A stretch of DNA of 55,357 bases from contig MU657202.1 of the NCBI GenBank assembly GCA_026770575.1, forward strand, positions 231,652 through 287,008, in the 5' to 3' direction. Source of the stretch: Pelagophyceae sp. CCMP2097 (lineage: Eukaryota; Sar; Pelagophyceae). Shown here piece after piece: positions 20,328 through 29,353 of the stretch. The notes under the pieces are model-generated. The model was not told the origin of the DNA. It saw nothing but the letters and a program-made list of their open reading frames with translations, and made no database searches. The position numbers were made by a program, and so were the translations under genes. How positions within the stretch are numbered: the first letter of the stretch is position 1; every line of letters begins with the position of its first letter.

Positions 20328-21544
20328 TCATCTCGACGGACGCGTCGTCGCCTCGTCGCGCCTCGCGCGAACCCGCTTGGTACGTCGAGCCTGCGCGCGT
20401 CGCTCGGGGGGCACGCCAGCGGCGCAGGACTCACCGACTGCGGAGTGCGACGGGATGTCGGCGTACATCGCGGCCCGCGCAACTGAGGCGACTGCAGTTC
20501 GAGGCGCGCGGCACCGGCCGGGCCGAGGGCGAAGCGAGAGTGGCGACTGACCGTTTGTACTTGCTTGCGAGACGACTGCGCGTCGGACGGCGCAGGCGGC
20601 GACGAGCGCGGCGACGATTGCGATGGCGACGGTTGCGACTGTTGAGACGCCGCTGCGTTTTCGTTTCGGGTTTTCAACAGTGTCACTGTCGTCGTCCGGC
20701 CCGTAGCGCGGCACACCGTGCCGCGGCGTCGGCGAAGGCGTCGGGTCGTCGTCGTCGATCCGTCTCGTCGGCGATTGCGTGGGCCCGTCGGGCGCGGGTG
20801 CTCGGGGCGGCCAGTCGTGGGGAACGCACGCCGTGTCGGCGGCCCACGTCACGGCCTGCGGCGAGCCGCAGGAACCACAGTCGGCGCCGAAGCATTCCGT
20901 GTCTCTTGTGCATTTACAGATTGGGCATTCGGTGCGGAAGTCTAAAACTTCGCCGTTCGGCATGGTCCTCATCTCCTGAGACCCGCAATCGTAATCCAAA
21001 AACAGCGCCGCCGTCGCAACCGCGTGGGACCGCGCGGGGCAGTAGCTCGCCATGCTCCCCCAGCCGATGCACCTCGCGCCGATGGCGTGCGCCGCGCACT
21101 TAGCTGGAGACGTTGGATCGTCGAAACACTCTATAATCACGCGCGTGTCCGACGACGTGCACGCAAACGCCGCGGACTCCGTCTCGCAGCTGAAGTTCGA
21201 CCCGAGCTTGACCGAAACGCTGCGGCCTAGGCAATCGGTCCTGCCGCATCCGCGCGAGAGCTGCGAGCGGGTCTCAAAGAGGGCGAATCCCCGCAGTCAT
21301 CCAGCAACTGCGCCTTCTGACCCGCCGCCGTCTCGATCCGGAGACGCGGCGGTCGACCTTCGTAGCAGGGCGTGCGCACGGAATTCGACATGGCTCCGAC
21401 CGAGAATTCCAGCGTCGGATACGGGCTATACGTGTTCCTTCGCCGGTACGAGACGTGCGCTTGCGCCGGGCACCGGTTCAGCACCGTCATGTGCTGCGCC
21501 GTCGCGCATACGAGCAGCGCCGCCCCGCCGCCTCGGAACACCAT
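20328..21544 (-). CDS. Cys-rich single-pass membrane protein (one apparent frameshift)
   Basis: I do not recognise the family. The start at 21544 opens a signal peptide (MVFRGGGAALLVCATA). A Cys-rich ectodomain follows (NRCPAQAHV, CFDDPTSPAKCAAH, CPICKCTRDTECFGADCGSCG), then a Pro/Thr/Asp linker with TPSPTP, and a hydrophobic helix (VSTVATVAIAIVAALVAACAV) before a basic tail. This is a type I membrane topology. The frame changes near 21293 at a GGGG run. With one extra G the upstream QLLDDCG continues into GFALFETRSQLSRGCGRTDC and the Cys pattern carries on without a break. The lesion therefore looks like a homopolymer error or a very recent mutation. The last 60 residues are low-complexity and the true C-terminus is less certain. 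Confidence 0.6.
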
Positions 21545-21766
21545 CTCCGCCCGCCCGCGCGGAACGCCGGCGGAATCGGATCTACTCCGGAGCCGAGCAA
21601 CTTTTCGGCGATGACACGTGCCGCGGTCCTGGAGGGGCCGAGTCGACGGCCGCATGCTTTGGTGCCCGGTGATCATACTATGGTGCGACGGTCACTGTGT
21701 CACATTGACGGAGACGAGTCTCTTCGCCGGCGCCTCGGAGACGGCGGTATCTTTAGTTGCCGGACG

Positions 21767-23879
21767 TCAGGGCATGTTGAGCGCAAAGTCGCACTGGTCG
21801 CAGTCCTCGGCGTCGGCGGAAACCCTGGCGTGGCAGCGCGGGCAGCGGCTGAGCGGCGCGCGTTCGTTCCGTTCCGCCTTTTCCGCGTGCTTGTCGACTT
21901 TGTCCGCCTTTGGCGCCTTGGCCTGCGGGGCCTGCGCGTTGTTGCCCGGGTTCAGCGCGAAGATGAGCTCGGCGGCTTCCAAAAGCCGCGTCGAGTTGCC
22001 TCTCTTCGCCGCCGCGGCCGCCCGAGCGCCGTCGCCTGACTTGTCGCGCCGGAGTTCCCACAACTTGTGCTGCACCGCCTGCGCCGTGCGGCCCGTGCCG
22101 AGGCGGTGCGCGATGGCGGGCCAGTCGCCGCCGATCTCGTCGAAGACCTCGGTGAGATGTTGGAGCTCCGCCTCGTCCCACCGCACGTACGCAAACCCCG
22201 CCTCGCCGCGCGCCAGGCCGCGGCCCTCGGGTGCGCCGTCGGACTCGTCGCCCAATGCCCTGAAAGGCTTGGCGCCGAGCCCGAAAAAGGCCACGGGCTT
22301 TGGGCCCACCTATTAAACGTATCACACAAACTGACTCATGGCGCTCCACTTCGCGAGATCCGCACCTCGAGCGTCTCGAGGCACCTGGCGACCTTTCGGT
22401 CGACGCGCCAGTTGGAGTCGTGGATGACGTCTGCTTCGGCGCCTTCGCCCTCGTGGCGCAGTTCGTTGAGACAACCCTCTAAGACGGCATTGTCCCAGTT
22501 CTTCGGCGCCGGGTTGTTCTCCGCCTCTGCGCGCATGACGTGGTAGTACTGCACGAACGCGAAGAGGCGGCGCTCGCTAAACGCGATTTCGTCCCACTCG
22601 TCCTTCGTCTGTAAATACGCAACCAGCACCGAAGCCTTGTGCCTCTCCGTGACGCGGGCGGGCCACGGCTTCTCCGCTTGCTGACGCACCCAGACGGTGT
22701 CGCCGACGGCGACGTTCAAGCTGTAGTCGCAGCCTCGGCCGTAAGGAGCATCCGTGCACGCCCACTTTTGCCGCTTGCTCCCTTTGGGTTGAAAGTCGAC
22801 AGCGACGCCGCGCCACGCGGAGCAAATGTCGCAGCAGACCCACGCCGCCGGTGGGCCGCTCTGCGGCGCCGGCTCCGCAGCGGCCTCGGCGGGCTGCCGC
22901 TTGGTGTATTTGCGCTTCACCTTGGCCTCGCCTTCCGGCTCCGGCGGCGCGACGACGCTCTTGCGCTTCGTATACTTGCGCTTGACGCGGACCTCTGGCA
23001 CCAGTAGCGGCGGCGGCGCGGCGCGGCGCACGACTAAAAAGTCTCCGGCCGTGGGGGCAGCCAAGACGCAGTCGTCGTCCAACTCGTCGTCGTCCGGCGC
23101 CGGCGCCGCGCCCGCGTTGAAGCGCGGGGGCGGAGAAGCGTTGGGCTCGTCGCCGTCCATGGCAAAGTCGTCGGCCGCGGGCGGGCCGAGCAGTTCGCCG
23201 TCGCCGTCAGACTCGTCGTCAATCACAATGACTTCGCGCTCCTCCTTCTGCGCCGGCGCGCGGTCACTCGGTTCCGGCGAGGCGGCGGCCGGCGCGGCGT
23301 CCATCGCAGCGGCCGGTGCGGCGTCCATCGCAAAGTCGTCGGCAGTCGGGACGCCCAGCACGCCGTCCGAAGACGGACCGCCGCCGTCGCCGCTGCTATC
23401 CGCGGTCGACGCCGCCTTGGCGCGGCACGCATCGGCCTCTGCCTCTGCCTTGGCGGCCTCGACGGCCGCCGCCGCCTCTGCCTTGGCGGCCACGACTTTT
23501 GCTTCCCTTTCTGCCTTGGCGGCCACGATGGCCGTCGCCGCCTCTAACTTGGCGGTCTGGATGACCGCCGCCGCCTCAGCCTTTGCGGCCTTGACGGCCG
23601 CCGCCGCCTCGCTCAGCGCCTGAGGCGTCTGGTGTCGCGTCCCGCCGCGCGGCCGGAGGGGCGCACCGTCGCGAGGAAGGCGTTTGCGGCGGCGTCAGCG
23701 CGGATTGCTTCCGGCGGGATGCCGAGCTTTGCGGCGCAGGCGTCGACGAGCCAGGGCAGCTTTGCGGCACCGCCCTCGACGGCTGGCCGCAGCTCGCCTT
23801 CGAGGGCCGCGGCGCAGCAACTGGCGACCGCGACAAGGTCCAGCTTCGGAGCGAGCCGGCGCTTACCCAGCGGCGGCAT
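21767..23879 (-). CDS. Chromatin reader with CW zinc finger, PWWP, SANT/Myb and C-terminal zinc ribbon
   Basis: The minus-strand exons 23879-23667, 23619-22366 and 22309-21767 join in phase 0 to about 669 residues. The N-terminal part is helical and then becomes an Ala/Lys/Glu coiled coil (AAKAEREAKVVAAKAEAAAAV). An acidic, disordered stretch follows, with two AT-hook-like KRKYTKR motifs. Next is a CW-type zinc finger (WVCCDICSAWRG, WACTDAPYGRGCDY), then a PWWP domain (VGDTVWVRQQAEKPWPARV). After the last intron there is a SANT/Myb-like domain (RWDEAELQHLTEVF, GDWPAIAHRLGTGRTAQAV) and a four-Cys ribbon (CPRCHARVSADAEDCDQC). CW and PWWP modules read methylated histone lysines and the SANT domain binds DNA or histones, so this is probably a nuclear histone-mark reader. 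The 56-nt intron at 22310-22365 ties the SANT exon to this gene; without it the two parts would look like separate genes. Confidence 0.78.
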
Positions 23880-24343
23880 GCCGCGGTCCCCGCCGGCCTA
23901 CGCGTACGACTCGCCGCAGCGCGCGCCCCGGGAGCGCCCGATTTCCATGCAAACAAAGAGGGGAGATGGGCGCTCCCACAGGAATCCTACCTGCTCGGCG
24001 ACGTCGCCGCCCGAAGGCCCGCGATGCACCGCCTCTGGGAGAGCGGCGATCGGTCGCCCCGTTCCTGGCGTCCTCCTTGGAATTTCCACCAAAATAATCT
24101 CGACCGTCGTGACTCGGACACAACCCCCCTTCGGCGACTCGGGAGGCTGGAGGTGCCTTTTCGACGTGGATCCATCGCAGGAGATGCGCTGATCGAAGCA
24201 CCTCGCCTTCAATCGATTCGATTCGATCCGCCTCTTTCAAGTTGCGCTGGGCAGAGAGCGTGGTCGATTGGAGGCAGTCTTTGTATTCGAGATACAATTG
24301 TAGGAATTCCTACAAGGCTCCGGAGCTCTGTAGACTCGATTTG
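23880..24343. other. Intergenic with an 18-bp palindrome
   Basis: No gene is seen. A perfect palindrome, TTGTAGGAATTCCTACAA, lies at 24298-24315, just downstream of the kinase gene (minus strand). It may act in 3' end formation or be chance. Confidence 0.5.
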
Positions 24344-25450
24344 TTACACACGTGACGAGTCTCCGCCGTATATCGCTTCGCCGTCGCCGCAGAGGCTGCG
24401 GAGCACGTCGTTTGCGGTGGGCCGCGCCCTGGGGTCGCTGTGCGTCATGGCGCGGATGAGCCTGGCCTCATGCGGATGCTGCCCGCGGAGCGCTTCCAAC
24501 GAGCCGCCGCCCCCTAGCGTCTCCAGCGCCACGACGCGCTCCATGGCCGAGTCGAACGGCGTCAACAACTCGAAGAGGATGACGCCGAGCGAGTAGACGT
24601 CTGCGGCCCGCAAGTCGTTTGGCTCGTTTCGCGAAACGCCGAGGCGATGCCGCCGCTCGGGCGCGATGTACGCCGGCGCGCCGTTTGTCGAATTGGCGGC
24701 GTCGTCGAACCGGGCGGCGAGGCCGAAATCGCCAATCCGCCAGTCGTCCCCACCTTTCAAGACGTTTCTTGGCGAGAGGTCCAAATGCGCGTAGTGCGCT
24801 TCGTGGACGTGCCTCAGCCCTCGCGCGACAGCCACGGCGATGCTCCGCTCCTCGGCCAGCGCGGGCGAAGTCTCGCGGCGCGCGCGGAGCCAGTCGTGCA
24901 GCGAGCCGTGCGCGCAGAGGCCGAGCTGCATCACCAAGCGCCACTTTGGCGGCCTTCTTATAATACCGTCGTCGGAGGACTCGGACTCGGATGAAGAATA
25001 TTCGCTTAAAGTGTGGCGCTTGAGGAGCGCGGACCGGGAGATGGCCTGCTCCAATTTCGAAGTGGGCCGCTCGTACCACGAGGCGTGCAAAGGCACTAAG
25101 TTTGGATGCGGCCCAATGTGGGTCATCGACGCCACTTCCGCGTCGGCGGCGTCGCCGTCGACGTCGACGACTTTTAGAGCATAGTCGACGCCGCACGCGA
25201 TCCTCTTCGCTTTCAGCACCGTCGCGAAGCCGCCGCGGCCGAGGAGTTGAGTCGGAGGGAAGAACTCTTCTAGGAACTTGGACGGCGACCGTTCGGGCCA
25301 CCTCGCCGGCTGGCCCGGCAACTTCCACCGGAGCGGCGCCGCCGCGCGCGGCCGCCGCGCGTCGGGACGGTCGGCCTTGCTCTTGGAGAGCGACCGAGCT
25401 AAGTTGTACGCAACGGCGCGCCGCGCCGCGCCCGAGACTTGCGCGCTCAT
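24344..25450 (-). CDS. Protein kinase, eIF2alpha-kinase/Wee1-like group
   Basis: This is a single-exon kinase of 368 residues. The glycine loop is LGRGGFATVLKAK, the ATP lysine is in DYALKVV, and the helix C glutamate is probably in AEVASM. An acidic insert (SEYSSSESESSDDG) splits the N-lobe, as in eIF2alpha kinases. The catalytic loop is HLDLSPRNV, with Leu in place of Arg in HRD. The metal motif is DFG, followed by AYIAPE, ADVYSLGVILFELL and DPRARPTANDVL. The HLD form, the kinase insert and the FELL/RPTA motifs fit the PERK/GCN2/Wee1 group, which regulates translation under stress or mitotic entry. No regulatory domain (HisRS, RWD, sensor) is attached. All catalytic residues are present. 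Confidence 0.85.
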   Translation of the reverse strand: MSAQVSGAARRAVAYNLARSLSKSKADRPDARRPRAAAPLRWKLPGQPARWPERSPSKFLEEFFPPTQLLGRGGFATVLKAKRIACGVDYALKVVDVDGDAADAEVASMTHIGPHPNLVPLHASWYERPTSKLEQAISRSALLKRHTLSEYSSSESESSDDGIIRRPPKWRLVMQLGLCAHGSLHDWLRARRETSPALAEERSIAVAVARGLRHVHEAHYAHLDLSPRNVLKGGDDWRIGDFGLAARFDDAANSTNGAPAYIAPERRHRLGVSRNEPNDLRAADVYSLGVILFELLTPFDSAMERVVALETLGGGGSLEALRGQHPHEARLIRAMTHSDPRARPTANDVLRSLCGDGEAIYGGDSSRV

Positions 25451-25821
25451 TCTAAGAGACCCCGCCTCTTAGAGCGACGCAAAGGCCTCCGCGGGCCGCC
25501 GGCCCGATGAGACCCGCCGGCCCGACGAGACCCGTCGCCACGGGGCCCCCTGCCCAGGCTCGAGTTCGGCTCCCCCCGGCGGCGCGCGCGGCGAATGTTC
25601 CTGAAGGTATCGCCGAGATCGATCGAACGAGCTTCAGCGATCTTTACTTCACTCGCAACCCTTCACGCCGGTACTAACAGGCGCGCGTGCACGCGCACGC
25701 TGTACGCCAAGCAGGCGACGCAGGCCTCTTTTCCGCGAGGCTTGTTGTTGATGTCGACGGGGCCTCGGCCCCGTCTGAATGATTAATGTCCCCTGTTTTA
25801 CCGCTCCGCTTCCACGCCGCC
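25451..25821. other. Intergenic
   Basis: No gene is seen. A short near-repeat of GCCGGCCCGAYGAGACCCG occurs twice around 25498-25535, upstream of the kinase start (minus strand). Confidence 0.5.
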
Positions 25822-27081
25822 CTAGACTCCGGAAACGGCGGTGGGCTTCGTCGACGCGACGCCGTCGCCCCAGACGTAGTAGCCCTCGCCGGACTTGCGG
25901 CCGAGCTTGCCCGCTGCGACTTTGGCTGCGAGCGATTTGGGAACGTAGAACGCCGGATCGTTTGGATAGTCCACACACCACCCCTGCAGGATCGCCAGGC
26001 ACGTGTCCAGCCCCACGTAGTCCGCTAGCGTCAGCCTGCGTTGCACACGTATTCAATGACGTCGCATCAGAACGACGCGACGACCGCCGCGAGTCAAACG
26101 TATGAAACGCACGGTCCCATGGGCTGGCCCGCGCCGAGGCGCATGGCCATGTCGACGTCGGCGACGGACGCGTCGCCGCGTTCGACCATCATGATCGCGG
26201 CGGCAATGTTGGGCACGAGGAGTCGGTTGACGATGAAGCCCGGCGTATCCTGGCACTCGACCGTAGTCTTGCCGCAGCTCTTCGCCCACGCGTCCGCCGC
26301 TAAGAAGACGGCGTCGCTCGTGTGCGCCGTGCGCACCACCTCGACGAGCGGCCTACAAAGTAAAGTCGGCGAGGTGGCGTCAGAAAGGTGCGTCTCAAGC
26401 CCCGCGGCGGCCGTCGTCTCAAGCCCGTTTGTCAGAGTCGGCGCCGCACATGAGCTGTACTGGGTTGAAGAAGTGGAGCCCCACGAACAACTCGGGCCTG
26501 CCCGAGGCCTCTGCCATTGGCGTGATCTTGAGCGAGGAAGTATTCGAGGCGAAGATGCACTTCGGGCCTATCAATCGCCACTTTCAAGCAACGACGGCGT
26601 CGCCCCCCACGCTGCATCGCACCGGCGACCTTGCCAAGGGCCTCGTAGAAAGTTTTTTTGACGGCCAAGTTCTCTACGATTGCTTCGACGATCAAGTCGA
26701 CGTCCGCCAACGCGTCTGTGGAAGACGCAAACGTCAGGTTCGCCATCGTCTTTTCCGTCTTCTCCGCCGCGGCTTCGGGTGTGAGGGTGCCCTTGGAGGC
26801 GAGCTTGGCGTTGAGTTTGGTGACCGAGGCCTCAATGTTCTTCCGGCCCGCCTCGAGCACGCCCGCGTTGGCGTCGACGCCCACCACAGTGTACCTGAAA
26901 CGCATTCAGACGCGGCACCTTGAATCGACGCTCAGAAGACGCACCCTGCTGCGGCGGCAGCTTGTGCGATGCCGTGGCCCATCAACCCCATGCCCACGAC
27001 CCCGACGCGCTTGATGCCGCCCGTGCTCAGCCCACGGCGAAGCGGGCCGAGTCGCGCGCGCTTCGTCCACGCTTGCAACAT
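25822..27081 (-). CDS. 3-hydroxyacyl-CoA dehydrogenase (short chain)
   Basis: Five minus-strand exons (27081-26945, 26894-26623, 26567-26450, 26352-26113, 26035-25822) join in correct phase to 326 residues, the usual length. The N-terminus [20 protein letters not shown] is a likely mitochondrial presequence. The Rossmann motif is [15 protein letters not shown]. The active-site region reads IFASNTSSL and LHFFNPV, and the family signature continues [13 protein letters not shown]. The C-terminal domain has [13 protein letters not shown] and [11 protein letters not shown]. The enzyme oxidises 3-hydroxyacyl-CoA with NAD+ in beta-oxidation (EC 1.1.1.35 or 1.1.1.157). All introns are 50-100 nt with gtgcg donors. 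psbU lies 224 bp upstream on the same strand, with no functional link evident. Confidence 0.93.
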
Positions 27082-27305
27082 GGTCCCTCTTGTGGATGGT
27101 TCGTGGAGGCTTCCGAGGGCTTAAGCTTCCGTCACGGTGTTCTTCAATGATCGCTTAAAAGAGCAAGAATCGAAGACGCCTTTGACGCGCCAGGCGCCCA
27201 TCGTCCCGGCGCTCTGGCGTATATATATCGCCCCAGCGTCAAAGGTAGAAGCAAACACCCGTATATTAGGGTGCTGCTGACGCGTCGGCGAGACACGGGG
27301 CACGC

Positions 27306-27933
27306 TTAGCGGTAGAGGCCGTTGTTCGTGCGGTCGATGACGTACATGGCGGACGGCTCGAGCCTGCGCAGAAAGAATGATGTAAAAAAGACGCGTCTCG
27401 ACGGCGTCTTATTTGCCCACACTTTTTCGAAGGCCGCGACAGGCCAATCCTCCCGCGAGGCGCCACCCAACAAGCACGGGACTCACGTGAGGAGGCGCGA
27501 CTCGTACTTCTTGATCGTGTCCTTCTCGATTTGGGTCATACCCTTGATGTTGTACAGGTCCGCAACCGACTTGTACGGCCCGTGCGAAGTAATCTTGCCC
27601 GCCACGGACGGGTACATGCCCGGCAGCTTGACGTAGACGCGGATGTTGGCGTTGTTGACGTCCTATAAGGCATGTTGACGTCGGCGCGGCGAGGCGCTTT
27701 CACGTCTTCGGCGTCGCCGCGTCTCGAAAAATACACTCCGGAAAACGCACGATCTTGTCGGAGCCGCCGAGGTACGGGAGGCCCGAGTAGTCGACGTCGG
27801 CAAACGCCGCCTGCGCGGCCACGACGGGCGCGACGGCGACGGCCGCCTTGACAAAGTTTCGGCGCGACGCCACGGAGAGCGACGCCGCCGGCGCGACGAC
27901 CGCGAGCAGGAGCGCGACGATAGCCTTCATCAT
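27306..27933 (-). CDS. psbU: Photosystem II 12 kDa extrinsic protein PsbU
   Basis: Minus-strand exons 27933-27751, 27662-27487 and 27363-27306 give 138 residues. The mature part carries DVNNANIRVYVKLPGMYPS, then GPYKSVADLYNIKGM and a RTNNGLYR end, all typical of PsbU. PsbU sits on the lumen side of photosystem II and stabilises the oxygen-evolving manganese cluster. The presequence has a signal peptide (MMKAIVALLLAVVAPAASL), a short basic stretch, and a twin-arginine signal (RRNFVKAAVAVAPVVAAQAAFA) ending before DVDY. This three-step address matches a nuclear gene in an alga with a red-lineage complex plastid. It is the strongest organism marker in the window. Confidence 0.95.
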
Positions 27934-28311
27934 CTTGACCTAGCGCCCGGCGTCAAGAGGCGGCGCGGCATCAAAAGATCCAACCGTGACGTGACTCCCG
28001 AAAATGACCTCTGCGGGCCCCTCTACAACTGAGCGCGGCGGGCCCTCTCGGAGACCGTCGCCCCCGCCGGCCGTGGCGCCCCCCCCCCCTCGCCGATGCC
28101 GCAAACCGCTCCGCGACGCTGCTGCGCGGACTTCGTGCGTGAAACTTTACTTCAATCGGGATTAGGATCGTGTGATGAGGATTGGGTGCGTTGAACGGCC
28201 CCGGATCGAATCAAATCCGCCTTGGCGCGCGCGGAATCGACGGAATTGGCGGCCGTCGACGCCGCCTTGCCGGAGCGCCGCGGTCGCTACGCCTGCCTGT
28301 GCCGCGGGGGC
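27934..28311. other. Intergenic, divergent promoter region of psbU and the XPA gene
   Basis: The starts of psbU (minus) and the XPA gene (plus) face away from each other across this 378-bp stretch, so it probably holds both promoters. No TATA-like motif stands out. Confidence 0.4.
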
Positions 28312-29143
28312 ATGGCCCTCACTGAGGCGCAGCGCGAGCGCGTCGCGGCGAACAAGCTGCAGGCTGCGGCGATCCGAGACCAAAAGGCGCTCGCCACCGC
28401 TGCAGCCGCCGCGCTCGCCGCCGCTGCCGCCGCCGCGCCCGCCGCCGCCGCGCCCGCGACGAAGCGGCGCAAGGTCGACGCACCGACGCCGGGCGAAGGC
28501 GCCGAGTCGGACGGCGCTCGACGAGGCTGCGAGAACTGCGGTACGTGCGCGTGCAAGGCTCTTCGACGGTGCCTCAGGCCATCGCTTCAGGCGCGGCGGC
28601 CGTCGACGCGCAGCTGGCCACGTTTGGCGTCTTTGTCTGCGCGGAGCACCGGGCCGTGGAGGCGTTTGATTTGGTTTCGGCGACGGACGCGGCGCGGGAC
28701 TACCTCTTACCACAGTAAGTCCCTATTGCCCTCATCACCCGTCTCCTATCCTGACGCAGCCCGACGCGCCGTCCGAAAAAAAGGCGGCGGCGTTGAGAGC
28801 TAGGATGTGACGCCTCCGCCGCCGTGACGTCTTCCGCGTTTGTAGGTCGTTGTTTAAAACTCTGAAGTGTTGCGAGAAGCCGAACCCGCGTTCGCCCAAC
28901 TGGCAGCCCATGAAGCTCTACCTCCGGCGCGACCTAATCCGACACTCGCTCGAGCGATGGGGGTCCGACGTAGAGTGCGCAGCCTGGCGCCATGTAGAGA
29001 CTTTCGCCGGCTGTGATGCATGCCCGTGGCGCTGCTAGCATCCGGCGCACGCCATGCGCTCTAGGCTCGAGGCGGAGCGGCGGCGGCGCGAGCAGAAGAG
29101 CTGGAAGAAGGCTGCCGTCAATGCTAATTCGTTTTTCTCCTGA
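28312..29143 (+). CDS. XPA-like DNA damage recognition protein
   Basis: Exons 28312-28540, 28591-28714, 28846-28974 and 29065-29143 join in phase to 186 residues. The N-terminus MALTEAQRERVAANKLQAAAIR matches the XPA helix, followed by an Ala-rich linker and a basic KRRK motif. The zinc finger reads CENCG, then 15 residues, then CAEH; human XPA has Cys where this protein has the final His. FDLVSATDAARDYLLPQ, KPNPRSPNWQPMKLYLRR and HSLERWGSDVE complete the DNA-binding domain, and a basic C-terminal helix follows. XPA verifies lesions and organises the incision complex in nucleotide excision repair. The protein is compact compared with human XPA (273 residues). An upstream in-frame ATG at 28222 is possible. 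Confidence 0.88.
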
Positions 29144-29353
29144 TCGGCTTGACGTCCAGTGTGTGTCCCCTGTCAAGTGTTGCCCGTAACTATACTCTTT
29201 TCCCCGAGTGACATCTCTCCCACGCCGGCCGTCTGCCAGTGCGGTCCTGCACGCCGCGTCCGACTCTGGGATTTGTTTCGGGAGTCTTGACTTGGCGAGT
29301 GCTGGGAATCAGGCGATATTTTCGCGGTCGGTCGGACCTTGGCCGGCGCCGCG

